Assembly: GCF_009602705.1 (NCBI RefSeq)
Contig: NZ_VSWH01000001.1
Location: 372,001-436,000, forward strand
Direction: 5' to 3'
DNA from: Chryseobacterium vaccae
GTDB taxonomy: Bacteria > Bacteroidota > Bacteroidia > Flavobacteriales > Weeksellaceae
DNA length: 64,000 bases
Numbering within the stretch: the first letter of the stretch is position 1; every line of letters starts with the position of its first letter. This document shows positions 1-8,649 of the stretch, one piece after another. The notes under the pieces were generated by a model. That model made no database searches and was not told the DNA's origin. It saw nothing but the letters and a program-made list of their open reading frames with translations. The translations under genes and the position numbers were made by a program.

Positions 1-6
1 GTAATT

Positions 7-1041
7 ATGAATACCGAAAATCAAGTTTTAGGACTTATTAAGTTAAGTGACTATATAAAAACGTTTCTGACAAAGGATCAGAACAATGAGAATGAAAGTG
101 ATGCAGAATTTGAATTATTGCTGAAAAAATCGGAAATTGAGAATCCGTGGTTTACTCTTGATAATCAGAAATTTGCCTTTAAGCAGTGGACAGAACTGCT
201 TACGGAAGAAAATATCAGTGCCTGGCTTAAAAATTATTCAGTTTCAAAGAACCCAAAAAGAGTAGGGCTTATTTTGGCCGGAAATATTCCTTTAGTAGGA
301 TTTCATGATGTGATCTCTGTAGTATTGAGCGGTAATATTCCGGTAATTAAACTGTCTTCAAAGGATAAATACATGATTCCGTTTCTGTTGAAAAAATGGA
401 ATGATTTTTCAGGAGGGCTAGTTTCGTTTGAACTGGTAGAAAGGTTAGAAAATTTTGATGCGGTAATCGCTACCGGAAGCAATAATACGGCAAGGTATCT
501 TGAATATTATTTTAAAGATCATCCAAGTATCATCCGTAAAAACAGAACCTCAGTTGCGGTATTGAAAGGTGATGAGACCAATGAAGAACTGCAACTTCTG
601 GCGGAAGATATTTTCCGTTATTTCGGATTAGGCTGTAGAAATGTGACCCGTATTTTTATTCCACAAGATTTTGTGATTGACCGGCTTTTTGAAAATTTCT
701 TACACTTCCAGGATATTATTCATCATAACAAATACGCGAATAATTATGATTATAACAGAGCGGTTTACCTTCTGAACCAGGATAAGTTCTGGGATAATAA
801 TTTTGTGATGCTAAAAGAAGATGATAAGCTTTTCAGTCCTCTTTCTGTAATCAATTTCAGCAGATATGCTTCTTTGGATGATGTTAAAAGATTTATAGCT
901 GAAAATGCGGAAAATATTCAGTGTATAGTGGCTAAAAATGAACTGGGATTAGATTCTGTTTCATTTGGGGAAGCGCAGCATCCAGCCCTGGATACCTATG
1001 CTGATAATGTGGATACAATGAAATTTTTGGAAGTGGTATGA
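7..1041 (+). CDS. Acyl-CoA reductase (LuxC family)
   Basis: A 344-residue protein resembling the LuxC/acyl-CoA reductase family, NAD(P)H-dependent enzymes of the aldehyde dehydrogenase superfamily that reduce acyl-CoA or acyl thioesters to aldehydes. The stretch GLILAGNIPLVGFHDV near residue 90 and FGLGCRNVTRIFIP near residue 207 fit the family; Cys210 is the likely thioester-forming residue by analogy. Length matches bacteroidetal homologues. No signal peptide, so cytosolic. It starts at the window edge, so its upstream partner cannot be seen. The next gene is 49 bp downstream on the same strand. The physiological acyl substrate is unknown. Confidence 0.85.
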   Translation: MNTENQVLGLIKLSDYIKTFLTKDQNNENESDAEFELLLKKSEIENPWFTLDNQKFAFKQWTELLTEENISAWLKNYSVSKNPKRVGLILAGNIPLVGFHDVISVVLSGNIPVIKLSSKDKYMIPFLLKKWNDFSGGLVSFELVERLENFDAVIATGSNNTARYLEYYFKDHPSIIRKNRTSVAVLKGDETNEELQLLAEDIFRYFGLGCRNVTRIFIPQDFVIDRLFENFLHFQDIIHHNKYANNYDYNRAVYLLNQDKFWDNNFVMLKEDDKLFSPLSVINFSRYASLDDVKRFIAENAENIQCIVAKNELGLDSVSFGEAQHPALDTYADNVDTMKFLEVV

Positions 1042-1090
1042 TTTTTCGTATCTTAACTCACTTATTTCACCCAATAATAAAATAAAACTT

Positions 1091-1531
1091 ATGAAAAAAT
1101 TATTTTTAGGACTTGCACTGGCTGCTGCTCCGTTTATGTTTGCTCAGAAAGTAGCGGGCGTAACGGTTGAACGTCCCAAAAAAGAAATACCAACTGAGCT
1201 GAGTAAAGATAAGGCTAAGATGTTTAATGAGAACCTTATCAAATTTCTCGATGCAGTAAAAGTATCAGACCGTAAGGTTATAGATGCTATGCTTTCTGAT
1301 AAAGTGAAGCAGATTGTTACTGATGATGTCCTTAAAAAAGTAAAAGAAGGCATTGATTATACTAAAAAGCTGGAAATTCTGAAAGCCGGATATTATGTAA
1401 CAGGGGATAATGAAGCCTATCCGAATCTAAAATATAAATATGCAGGAGATTCGTCCAATAAAGAAGTGGTCAGTGCGATATTTGAAGAAGATGGGAAAAT
1501 TCTTGGGGTAATGCCCATGAATAATAAATAA
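1091..1531 (+). CDS. Secreted protein of unknown function
   Basis: A 146-residue protein that I do not recognise. Residues 1-19 form a clear Sec signal peptide (KK, hydrophobic core, cleavage near FAQ). The mature part is charged and probably mixed alpha/beta; a compact domain contains VKVSDRKVIDAMLSD and ends NEAYPNLKYKYAG, possibly NTF2/DUF4878-like, but this is a guess. There is no lipobox and no T9SS tail, so a periplasmic location is likely. It lies in the same orientation between the acyl-CoA reductase and the Bax-inhibitor-like gene, with gaps of 49 and 29 bp. Confidence 0.75.
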   Translation: MKKLFLGLALAAAPFMFAQKVAGVTVERPKKEIPTELSKDKAKMFNENLIKFLDAVKVSDRKVIDAMLSDKVKQIVTDDVLKKVKEGIDYTKKLEILKAGYYVTGDNEAYPNLKYKYAGDSSNKEVVSAIFEEDGKILGVMPMNNK

Positions 1532-1560
1532 TTTATTTTTGATACAAAAAAATATTAACT

Positions 1561-2247
1561 ATGATGACAGATTCTTTAGTCGCTCATTCCTCGGAAGTGG
1601 AAAAAGCAGACTTTTACAGGAAAACGTATTTACACGTTGCTTTATCAGTCCTTGCGTTTATCGGGATTGAAACTATTCTATTAAAAACCGTTCCGGCAGA
1701 GCTTATTGCTATGATGTTCGGACAGAAATATACCTGGTTACTGATTATCGGAGTATTCTGGCTGGCTTCTATTCTGGCTAATAAATGGTCTCTTGCACAG
1801 AGCAGATCTACGCAATATTTAGGATTAGGATTTTATATTGTACTTGAAGCAGTGATCTTTTTACCCTTGATCTATATTGCTGTTAATACCGCAGGGGTTA
1901 ACGTAATCTTTCAGGCGGCTATGCTTACCATTTCTATGTTTGCAGGGCTTTCACTGGTTGCTTTTATGTCAAAAAAAGATTTTTCTTTTTTGAGAAATAT
2001 AATTGTTATCGGAGGTTTTATCGCCATTGGACTGATTGTAGCGGGAGCTATTTTCGGATTTAATCTTGGTCTTTGGTTCTCCGTAGGAATGGTGCTTTTG
2101 GCTTCTGCCAGCATTTTATATGAAACCAGTAAGCTTAAAAATACCTATACAACAGGGCAGTATGTAGGAGCATCTTTACAGTTGTTCGCATCTATTATGT
2201 TGCTGTTCTGGTATATCCTGAGAATTTTAATGAGCAGAAGAAGCTAA
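1561..2247 (+). CDS. Bax inhibitor-1/YccA family membrane protein
   Basis: A 228-residue integral membrane protein with about seven hydrophobic segments starting near residue 25, the size and topology of the BI-1/YccA/YetJ family. Family members are pH-sensitive calcium leak channels or modulators of membrane protease FtsH. The C-terminal segment with SASILYETSKL fits the family's conserved aspartate/glutamate-bearing last helices. The start ATG is doubled (MM); the first is taken. A promoter-like TATTTTTG lies at 1534-1541, but no matching TTG sits at the right spacing. Two hairpin terminators follow. Confidence 0.88.
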   Translation: MMTDSLVAHSSEVEKADFYRKTYLHVALSVLAFIGIETILLKTVPAELIAMMFGQKYTWLLIIGVFWLASILANKWSLAQSRSTQYLGLGFYIVLEAVIFLPLIYIAVNTAGVNVIFQAAMLTISMFAGLSLVAFMSKKDFSFLRNIIVIGGFIAIGLIVAGAIFGFNLGLWFSVGMVLLASASILYETSKLKNTYTTGQYVGASLQLFASIMLLFWYILRILMSRRS

Positions 2248-2257
2248 TTTGAGAAAT

Positions 2258-2284
2258 AATGAGCTGAAGGTCTCATTTTTTTCA
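2258..2284 (+). terminator. Hairpin terminator after the BI-1 gene
   Basis: Six-base-pair stem AATGAG/CTCATT (2258-2263 with 2272-2277) followed by a run of seven T. It lies 10 bp after the BI-1 stop codon on the plus strand. Confidence 0.6.
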
Positions 2285-2298
2285 TAACTTAATAATAT

Positions 2299-2327
2299 AA
2301 TCCTGATGATTTTCATCGGGATTTTTT
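2299..2327 (+). terminator. Second hairpin terminator, duplicated further downstream
   Basis: Stem AATCCTGATG/CATCGGGATT (2299-2308 with 2314-2323, one G-T pair) followed by a T-run. Nearly the same hairpin recurs at 2739-2763, where it faces the opposite gene. It may back up the weaker hairpin at 2258. Confidence 0.6.
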
Positions 2328-2445
2328 CTTGCCACAGATACACGAATCTTTTACTAATATGCAAATGATGGCTGTCTGATTTATTTTTCTAATTATATGT
2401 TATCTTGTAAATTGATCAGTAATAAACTTTTCAGCCTGGGTAAAA

Positions 2446-2640
2446 AATCTGCACCATCTGTCAAATCTGCGAGCTATTTTTTCGACGCAAAGTTTTTTGC
2501 TGAGAATTTTTGATTTTCTTGCGCCCTAAAAACATTATCATAATTAAAAACTTTTAGGTCCCTTAGCGTTTTCCAATAAAAAAAATCTGCTCAATCTGCC
2601 AAATCAGCGAGGTATTTTGTTCGATTCAAAGCTAAAGGGA
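2446..2640. repeat. Dispersed intergenic repeat relic (copy 1) in a 592-bp gene-free gap
   Basis: The gap 2248-2839 between two convergent genes has no credible ORF. Its centre carries words found again near 29.3 kb (inverted) and 34.5 kb: variants of AATCTGCCAAATCTGCGAG, and TTGATTTTCTTGCGCCCTA at 2510-2528, which is identical to 34599-34617. Copies are degenerate, have no transposase and lie only between genes. Function unknown. Confidence 0.6.
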
Positions 2641-2732
2641 GTAGAGTATGAGATCAATCCTGCTGATCAATGTAATTAAATGATTGGATTGTGTTATTTG
2701 TGAAGAAATTATAACCCTTGTCTTCAGGAACC

Positions 2733-2763
2733 CAAAAAATCCTGATGGCAATTCATCGGGATT
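2733..2763 (-). terminator. Terminator of the trx-DUF6952 pair
   Basis: Hairpin arms 2739-2748 and 2754-2763, the same sequence as the hairpin at 2299. On the minus strand it is followed by a U-run (A-run at 2734-2739 on plus). It lies about 77 nt after the DUF6952 stop codon. Confidence 0.6.
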
Positions 2764-2839
2764 TTATTGGAACAATTGGGTTTTTCAGAAATTGTGTTTT
2801 ATGGATGTTTTTAATTATTAAGTCTCTAATAATCAAAAT

Positions 2840-3088
2840 TTATTTGTCGATTGAGCCCAGTACTTTCTGTGCAAAAGAGTTTAAGGCATCTTTTTCGCTC
2901 ATTCCGTTCTGTACATTAGCGTGTACTTCTAAAGCACCGCAGATATTGGTAATTAATTCTCCTGCTACATTAAGGTCTTCTTCACTGGTTCCTCTGAATT
3001 CGCAGAAGCTTTCCAGTACCTCTAATGTTTTCTCAAGATTCTCAGGAGTCTGATTCTGATAAAACTGTCTGATTACGGGTAACTTCAT
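2840..3088 (-). CDS. DUF6952 family protein
   Basis: An 82-residue soluble protein starting MKLPVIRQFYQNQTPENL, matching my memory of DUF6952, a small family of Flavobacteriia encoded beside thioredoxin and AhpC-type peroxiredoxin. Function is not established. It is predicted all-helical, with one Cys in CEFRGTSEEDL and another in NICGALE. Its start codon overlaps the stop of the thioredoxin gene by one base (TAATG), indicating translational coupling. A role linked to peroxide or thiol metabolism is inferred only from this neighbourhood. Confidence 0.8.
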   Translation of the reverse strand: MKLPVIRQFYQNQTPENLEKTLEVLESFCEFRGTSEEDLNVAGELITNICGALEVHANVQNGMSEKDALNSFAQKVLGSIDK

Positions 3089-3396
3089 TATGATAATTCG
3101 TTAAAAAGGTTAATTAAACTTTCTGCCTGGTTAGATTGTACTTGGTTAACCAGCTCTCCGTTTTTAAAAATAGCAAACGTCGGAAGGTTGTCTACTTTAG
3201 CCAGTTTTCTGCTTTCAGGAAGTTTTTCTGCATCTACATATAAAAACGGAATGGCTTCGTTTTCTGATGCTAATTTTTTGAATTTAGGCTTCATGATTCT
3301 GCAGTTTCCGCACCATGTTGCGCCATATTGAACAACTACTTTTTCGTTGTCATTTACGATATTCTGTAATGTATCTTCAGTTAATTCTGTGTACAT
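3088..3396 (-). CDS. Thioredoxin family protein
   Basis: A 102-residue single-domain thioredoxin without signal peptide. The active site is TWCGNC (Cys29, Cys32) and the cis-proline region is NLPTFAIF. It reduces disulfides in the cytosol; the WCGNC site differs from the classical WCGPC, which would shift its redox potential. The upstream neighbour is a two-Cys peroxiredoxin on the same strand, its probable client. The gene overlaps the DUF6952 gene by one base. The 129-bp gap to the peroxiredoxin gene holds a large inverted repeat. Confidence 0.92.
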   Translation of the reverse strand: MYTELTEDTLQNIVNDNEKVVVQYGATWCGNCRIMKPKFKKLASENEAIPFLYVDAEKLPESRKLAKVDNLPTFAIFKNGELVNQVQSNQAESLINLFNELS

Positions 3397-3417
3397 AGGT
3401 TAAATTTTAAGAATTAA

Positions 3418-3505
3418 AATTTAACAATGTAACAATTGAATAGTGTATCAATGTACCAATAAAAATATCTATTGCTACAGTGATGCATTGTTACATTGTT
3501 AAATT
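3418..3505. repeat. Long inverted repeat between peroxiredoxin and thioredoxin genes
   Basis: Two perfect 19-bp arms, 3418-3436 (AATTTAACAATGTAACAAT) and 3487-3505, are separated by 50 bp. The loop repeats the word ATCAATGTACC. The transcript would form a long AT-rich hairpin within the prx-trx message. It could tune relative expression, protect a 3' end, or be a small palindromic mobile relic; the sequence does not decide. Confidence 0.7.
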
Positions 3506-3525
3506 ACTAGATTGTTAAATTGATT

Positions 3526-4158
3526 TTAGTTCTTAGCTAAGTATTCTGCTGTAGAAGTTCTGTCTGCTTTCATTGCATCTTTTCCCTCTTCCCAGTTAGC
3601 AGGACAAACTTCACCGTGCTTCTGAACGTGCGTGTAAGCATCGATCAATCTTAAGAATTCCTTTACGTTTCTTCCTAATGGCATATCGTTTACAGCCTCG
3701 TGGAAGATTTTTCCTGTTTCGTCGATAAGGTAAGTAGCTCTGTAGGTTACATTAGAACCTGTGAAAGTTTCCTCTCCATCTTCATTGTATTCGAAATCCT
3801 GATCTACGATTCCAAGGATATTTGCTAATTGTCTGTGAGTATCAGCTAAAAGCGGGTAAGTTACTCCTTCAATACCTCCGTTATCTTTTGGAGTGTTTAA
3901 CCATGCAAAGTGTACTTCATTCGTATCGCAAGAAGCTCCGATTACTTTGGTGTTTCTTTTTTCGAATTCACCTAAAGCCTCCTGGAAAGCGTGAAGCTCA
4001 GTAGGACATACGAAAGTGAAATCTTTCGGATACCAGAATAAAAGAACTTTTTGTTGGTTGGAAGTAGCTTCTTCAAGGATGTTGATTCTAAGATCGTCAC
4101 CCATTTCAGACATTGCATCAATTGTTACATTTGGGAATTTTTTTCCTACTAAAGACAT
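3526..4158 (-). CDS. Two-cysteine peroxiredoxin (AhpC/Prx1 type)
   Basis: A 210-residue peroxiredoxin that reduces hydrogen peroxide and organic hydroperoxides. The peroxidatic Cys51 lies in DFTFVCPTE and the resolving Cys185 in HGEVCPANW, the typical 2-Cys arrangement; Arg and Thr of the active site are present. It is cytosolic. Thioredoxin, encoded next on the same strand, is the likely reductant, since no AhpF is in sight. A good Bacteroidota-type promoter lies 33 bp upstream of the start codon. Confidence 0.95.
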   Translation of the reverse strand: MSLVGKKFPNVTIDAMSEMGDDLRINILEEATSNQQKVLLFWYPKDFTFVCPTELHAFQEALGEFEKRNTKVIGASCDTNEVHFAWLNTPKDNGGIEGVTYPLLADTHRQLANILGIVDQDFEYNEDGEETFTGSNVTYRATYLIDETGKIFHEAVNDMPLGRNVKEFLRLIDAYTHVQKHGEVCPANWEEGKDAMKADRTSTAEYLAKN

Positions 4159-4190
4159 AATTTTCTGTTTTTATATTTAAATTTCTGTTG

Positions 4191-4221
4191 CAAAGATAAA
4201 AATATTTCATCTATCAATCAA
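4191..4221 (-). promoter_or_regulatory. Promoter of the peroxiredoxin gene
   Basis: Read on the minus strand: TTG (4221-4219), 20-bp spacer, TATCTTTG (4198-4191). This fits the Bacteroidota sigma-ABfr consensus TTG-N19/20-TAnnTTTG. The start codon follows about 33 nt downstream of the -7 box. Confidence 0.75.
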
Positions 4222-4270
4222 GTTAATGTTGATAAATAAAATCTATAATTGTTTTTGACGGTAAAATGTG

Positions 4271-4298
4271 AAAAAAGCCCTGATTTCAGGACTTTTCT
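4271..4298 (-). terminator. Terminator of the M16 peptidase gene
   Basis: Stem AAGCCCTG/CAGGACTT (4275-4282 with 4287-4294, one wobble pair) just after the peptidase stop on the minus strand, with a U-run on that strand (A-run at 4271-4276 on plus). Confidence 0.65.
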
Positions 4299-4306
4299 TT
4301 TATATT

Positions 4307-7246
4307 TTAATACCCAAATATTTCATTGAGATTAAGCTTTTTAACTTCACCGAGTTTTTTCATATCGGCTTCGTTTACTTTATCTTGTGAAGCAACCAGA
4401 CAATAGGTGTAGCTTTTACCTTTCATCTCTTTGTCATGGAAAGTATTGATGTCAGTAAAAGAAAGCTTTGGAGCCTGCTCGTATACATTCTTTCTGATAT
4501 CGGAATTATTTCCAAGCTTCTGAGCTTTCAGATAAGAGAAGATGATACCGTCCTGGGTAATTCTTTCGGAAGCAATCGATTTTTTCAATCCGCTTTTTGC
4601 TGTTTCAAATAACTGCTCAGACTTTGGAAGAGTAGTTAAAAGCTCATTCATGGCTGTTGTAGATTCGTTGAATTTATCAGCCTGAGTTCCTACATAAGCC
4701 ATTACAACATCTTTGTCTTCTTTCTTACCCGGAAGTGCAAAATAAGAATAAGTTGAATAAGCCAGTGCTTTAGACTCTCTGATTGTCTGGAATACAATAG
4801 ACCCCATTCCGCCTCCGAAATAGCTGTTGAACAGGTTAACGGTAGGAGTAATGGATGAATTATACTGATCCGCGTTTCTTACCCAGAAAACTTCAGCCTG
4901 TACCATGTCGTAGTGAGCGAATAATACCTTGTTTTTATCCGTTGGGATCTGAACAAAAGTTTTTGTTTTAGGCAAGTCTTTCAAAGAAGCAGGAAGCTTA
5001 TGAACCGGAGTTAAAGAAGCTACCACCTCATTTCCTGATTTCGGTCCATAATACAATACTCTGTGTTTGAAATTGAAAAGATCATGAAGAACATTAATCA
5101 GGTCTTCGGCTTTCAATGCGTCAAGTTCTGCATCACTTAAGACGTTATTGAACGGGTTTTGAGGTCCGTACTGAGCATAGCTTCTAAGTCCCGCCATGAT
5201 CGTCCCTTTATTCTGCTTGGCATTGGCTCTTGCTTTTTTAAGTCTTGCTTTGTAAGCATCTAAAGCTTTCTGATCTGCCTGGCTGTTTTTAATCAGGTCT
5301 TCGAAAAGAGCGGCTGTTTTTTCAAAATTTTCATTCAGACCTTCAAGAGATACATACGTTTCTTCATTTCCGGCGATTACGTTAAAGCTTGATGCCAGTT
5401 TGTAGAATTCTTTACTGATTTCTTCTGAAGACTTGTTTTTCGTACCCAGATACTGAAGATATTCTGCCGCCAGAGGAAGGATTTTGTTGTTCCATTTTCC
5501 GGAATCGAAGTGATAATACATTCTGAACAGAGCATTATCTGTATTTTTTACAGAAAGTACATCTACGTTTCCTAGCTTATTTTTGGCAATATCTTTATCA
5601 TAGTTCAGCCATATCGGTGAAATTGCATTTTCCGGCATTTCATCAATCTTCTTAAGGAAAGGAGACTGGTCTTCTCTGTTTACTGTAACGGGGGTAATCG
5701 TTGGCTTGTCTACTTTTACAATACTCTTGTCTTCCCCTTTTTTCTTATAAACAGCAACGTAATTGTTGTTTTGAAGGTATTTAGAGGCGAAATCCATAAT
5801 GTCTTTTTTCGTCAGCTTAGAGATTTCGTCTACATATTCTAAAGAAACCTTATGGTCAATACCAGAAGTAAACTCATCCATCAGAATGCCTGCTCTGGAA
5901 GAATATTTTTCATCCTTCTGGATAATGTTTTTCTTTTCATTATTAACAATAGACTGAATAAGATCATCAGAGAATTCTCCTTTTCTCAGCTTATCTATCT
6001 CCTGAAGAAGAAGTGCTTTCACTTCATCCAGAGACTGTCCTTCAGTGGGTCTTCCCTGGATAAGCAGGACAGAATAGTCTTTTAAGGCATAAGCAGAGGC
6101 AAAAGCGGACAGTAATTTTTGTTTTTTAACCAGATCCAGGTCAATTAATCCGGCTTGTCCGTTAGTCAGCATATTTCCTACAAGATTAAGCAATCTCGCA
6201 TCTTTTGTTGTTGCGCCCGGAAATCTGAAGCCTAACATTACGTTTTCAGGGTTAGGGCCTACTACTTCTTTTACAATAGGAGAGGTAATTGGTTTTTCCT
6301 GGCCTATCTTATATTCAGGGATTGCTTTGGTCTTCATAAATGAAAACGCTTTGTCGATTTTTGCGATCACTTCATCAGGATTGAAATCTCCGGACATGAT
6401 CACCCCCATATTATTAGGAACATAATAGTTGTTGAAATAATCTCTGATAGCTTTCAGAGAAGGGTTTTTCAGGTGTTCAATGGTTCCGATAGTAGTTTGC
6501 TTCCCGTAGTTATTATTCGGGAAAAGATTGGCGAACATCATGTCAAACACCTTATCACCATCATCATCAAGTGTTCTATTTTTTTCTTCATAAACCGCTT
6601 CAAGTTCCGTATGGAAAAGTCTTAAAACCGGCTGTCTGAACCTTTCGGATTGTACTGCTAAGAACTTATCAATCACATTGGCTGGAATGTCTTCTGTATA
6701 AACGGTCTGCTCAAAAGAAGTGAAGGCATTGGTTCCTTCAGCTCCCATTCCGGTCATCATTTTATCGTATTCGTTGGCGATTGCATATTTAGCCGCTTCA
6801 CCGGAAACTTTGTCAATTTCTTTATAGATCTCTTTTCTCTTAGCCTCGTCCGTCGTTTTGTTGTACTTTTCATAAAGTGCATCGATCTGGTCTAATAAAG
6901 GTTTTTCTTTTGCCCAGTCTTTAGATCCGAATTTATCGGTTCCTTTGAAAAGCATATGCTCCAAGTAATGAGCTAGCCCCGTATGATCCGCAGGATCGGT
7001 TTTGCTTCCCGCTTTAGTAGCGATGTAAGCCTGGATTCTTGGGTCTTTATTGGTTGGACTTAAAATAACCGTCAGTCCGTTTTTTAACGTGTAATATCTT
7101 GCTGCAGTAGGGTCGTTGGTTACATATTTGTACGTATAACCGTTAGATTTTGCTTCTTTCCATTGGAAATCCTGTCCATAAGCATAACCGGCAAAACTTG
7201 CGGCGGCGATACTTGTTGCGATTGTTAGTTTTTTTAACAGATTCAT
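4307..7246 (-). CDS. M16 family zinc metallopeptidase, full-length double-unit form
   Basis: A 979-residue secreted pitrilysin/insulinase-type peptidase. Signal peptide residues 1-25 (cleavage near AYGQ). The inverted zinc motif HYLEH is at 93-97, and the third ligand lies in ELEAVYEEKNR near residue 220. The second half (from about 540) is a paired M16 unit without the motif, so the protein has the four-subdomain clamshell in one chain. Probably periplasmic degradation of peptides. The aminotransferase gene lies 22 bp upstream on the same strand, so the two may be cotranscribed, with a terminator after this gene. Confidence 0.93.
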   Translation of the reverse strand: MNLLKKLTIATSIAAASFAGYAYGQDFQWKEAKSNGYTYKYVTNDPTAARYYTLKNGLTVILSPTNKDPRIQAYIATKAGSKTDPADHTGLAHYLEHMLFKGTDKFGSKDWAKEKPLLDQIDALYEKYNKTTDEAKRKEIYKEIDKVSGEAAKYAIANEYDKMMTGMGAEGTNAFTSFEQTVYTEDIPANVIDKFLAVQSERFRQPVLRLFHTELEAVYEEKNRTLDDDGDKVFDMMFANLFPNNNYGKQTTIGTIEHLKNPSLKAIRDYFNNYYVPNNMGVIMSGDFNPDEVIAKIDKAFSFMKTKAIPEYKIGQEKPITSPIVKEVVGPNPENVMLGFRFPGATTKDARLLNLVGNMLTNGQAGLIDLDLVKKQKLLSAFASAYALKDYSVLLIQGRPTEGQSLDEVKALLLQEIDKLRKGEFSDDLIQSIVNNEKKNIIQKDEKYSSRAGILMDEFTSGIDHKVSLEYVDEISKLTKKDIMDFASKYLQNNNYVAVYKKKGEDKSIVKVDKPTITPVTVNREDQSPFLKKIDEMPENAISPIWLNYDKDIAKNKLGNVDVLSVKNTDNALFRMYYHFDSGKWNNKILPLAAEYLQYLGTKNKSSEEISKEFYKLASSFNVIAGNEETYVSLEGLNENFEKTAALFEDLIKNSQADQKALDAYKARLKKARANAKQNKGTIMAGLRSYAQYGPQNPFNNVLSDAELDALKAEDLINVLHDLFNFKHRVLYYGPKSGNEVVASLTPVHKLPASLKDLPKTKTFVQIPTDKNKVLFAHYDMVQAEVFWVRNADQYNSSITPTVNLFNSYFGGGMGSIVFQTIRESKALAYSTYSYFALPGKKEDKDVVMAYVGTQADKFNESTTAMNELLTTLPKSEQLFETAKSGLKKSIASERITQDGIIFSYLKAQKLGNNSDIRKNVYEQAPKLSFTDINTFHDKEMKGKSYTYCLVASQDKVNEADMKKLGEVKKLNLNEIFGY

Positions 7247-7268
7247 TTTTGTTGCGTTATTATATGCT

Positions 7269-8468
7269 TTATTTTGTGCTGAATGGTTCCAGCAGGTTTT
7301 TGATTCTTTTCATAGCTTCTCTCAGATCATCTTCTGATGCGGCATACGAGAATCTGATGCATTCCGGGCTTCCGAAAGAAACTCCGCCTACACATCCTAC
7401 GTGGGCATTTTCTAAAAGGAACATGGCAAAATCATCAGCATCTTTGATTTCTGTACCATTTAAAGTCTTTCCGATATAGTAGGAAACATCCGGGAAATAG
7501 TAAAATGCAGCTTTTGGAAGAACTACTTTAAACCCCGGGATTTCTTTGATCAGATCATACACAAGATCTCTTCTTTTTTTGAAGGCATCAATCATGTATT
7601 TGTATTCCGAAGGATCTGTTTTCAGTGCGGTAATAGAAGCTCTCTGGGCCATAGTGTTGGCTCCGCTGGTCATTTGTCCCTGGATCTTTTCACAGGCTTT
7701 GGCCAGCCATTCAGGACATGCAGAATATCCAATTCTCCATCCGGTCATGGCATAAGCTTTAGACATTCCGTTGATCACAGCTGTCTGCTCATATACTTCA
7801 GGAAACTGGGCAATAGAGGTCGTCTTGGTTTCGTAGTTGATAAACTCGTAGATCTCATCCGATATAATGGTAACATGTGGATGCTTAGCAATAACTTTGG
7901 CCAAAGATTTCAGCTCATCATAGGTGTAATATCCTCCTGAAGGATTACATGGAGAACTGAAAAGAACAGCTTTTGTTTTCTCTGTGATTGCTTCTTCCAG
8001 CTGTTCAGCCGTAATTTTAAAATCAGTTACATAAGAAGTAGGAAGCATAACCGAATTTCCGCCCATCATTTTCACCATTTCATCATAACTTACCCAATAT
8101 GGGGCAGGAAGAAGAACTTCGTCTCCATCATTGATGATCGCTGCCAGTACATTAAGGATTGCCTGCTTGGCTCCGTTTGATACGCAGATTTGTGAAGGTT
8201 TATAGTCAAGATTGTTATCTCTTTTCAGTTTGTAGGCAACGGCCTCGCGAAGTTCCAGAAATCCCGGAACAGGAGAGTAGTGGCTGTAGTTTTGATTAAT
8301 AGCGTCGAAAGCTGCCTGTTTAATATTATCCGGTACGTCAAAATCCGGTTCGCCAAGAGTGAGGCTGATTACGTCAATGCCGCTGGCTTTCATTTCTCTT
8401 GCTTTGTTTGACATGACGAAAGTCTGCGAGTAACCCAGTCGTTTTACTCTATCTGAAAGTTTGTCCAT
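7269..8468 (-). CDS. Pyridoxal-phosphate aminotransferase (AspC-like, class I/II)
   Basis: A 399-residue cytosolic fold-type I aminotransferase. The PLP lysine is Lys237 in NGMSKAYAMTGWRIGY. SSPCNPSGGYY and SDEIYEF (the PLP-pyridine-binding Asp) are also present. Family Ib aspartate aminotransferases transfer the amino group of aspartate to 2-oxoglutarate, and some have a second role with aromatic or other amino acids. Length is normal. A TATATTTG -7 box lies upstream at 8496-8489 on the minus strand. Confidence 0.92.
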   Translation of the reverse strand: MDKLSDRVKRLGYSQTFVMSNKAREMKASGIDVISLTLGEPDFDVPDNIKQAAFDAINQNYSHYSPVPGFLELREAVAYKLKRDNNLDYKPSQICVSNGAKQAILNVLAAIINDGDEVLLPAPYWVSYDEMVKMMGGNSVMLPTSYVTDFKITAEQLEEAITEKTKAVLFSSPCNPSGGYYTYDELKSLAKVIAKHPHVTIISDEIYEFINYETKTTSIAQFPEVYEQTAVINGMSKAYAMTGWRIGYSACPEWLAKACEKIQGQMTSGANTMAQRASITALKTDPSEYKYMIDAFKKRRDLVYDLIKEIPGFKVVLPKAAFYYFPDVSYYIGKTLNGTEIKDADDFAMFLLENAHVGCVGGVSFGSPECIRFSYAASEDDLREAMKRIKNLLEPFSTK

Positions 8469-8488
8469 GTAGTCTTTTTGAATTTTAA

Positions 8489-8496
8489 CAAATATA
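8489..8496 (-). promoter_or_regulatory. Candidate -7 box of the aminotransferase gene
   Basis: TATATTTG on the minus strand, a perfect match to TAnnTTTG, 20 nt upstream of the start codon. No clear TTG at the usual spacing. Confidence 0.45.
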
Positions 8497-8649
8497 TAAT
8501 AAAAACATCTTGCCGGGAAATAAAAATAAGCTTAGAGAAAAGATTTTTGTCAGGTTTCAATTTAATCACTAGCTTTGGAAATAGGATTGATTTTGAGGCT
8601 TTCACCAGCTTTAAAAATTGATAATGTTTAATAATGGCCAAACTTAAAA

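Noticed and set aside
2718..3053. Plus-strand ORF of 111 codons
   Set aside because: It lies antisense to the DUF6952 gene, has no family likeness, and starts inside the intergenic repeat area.
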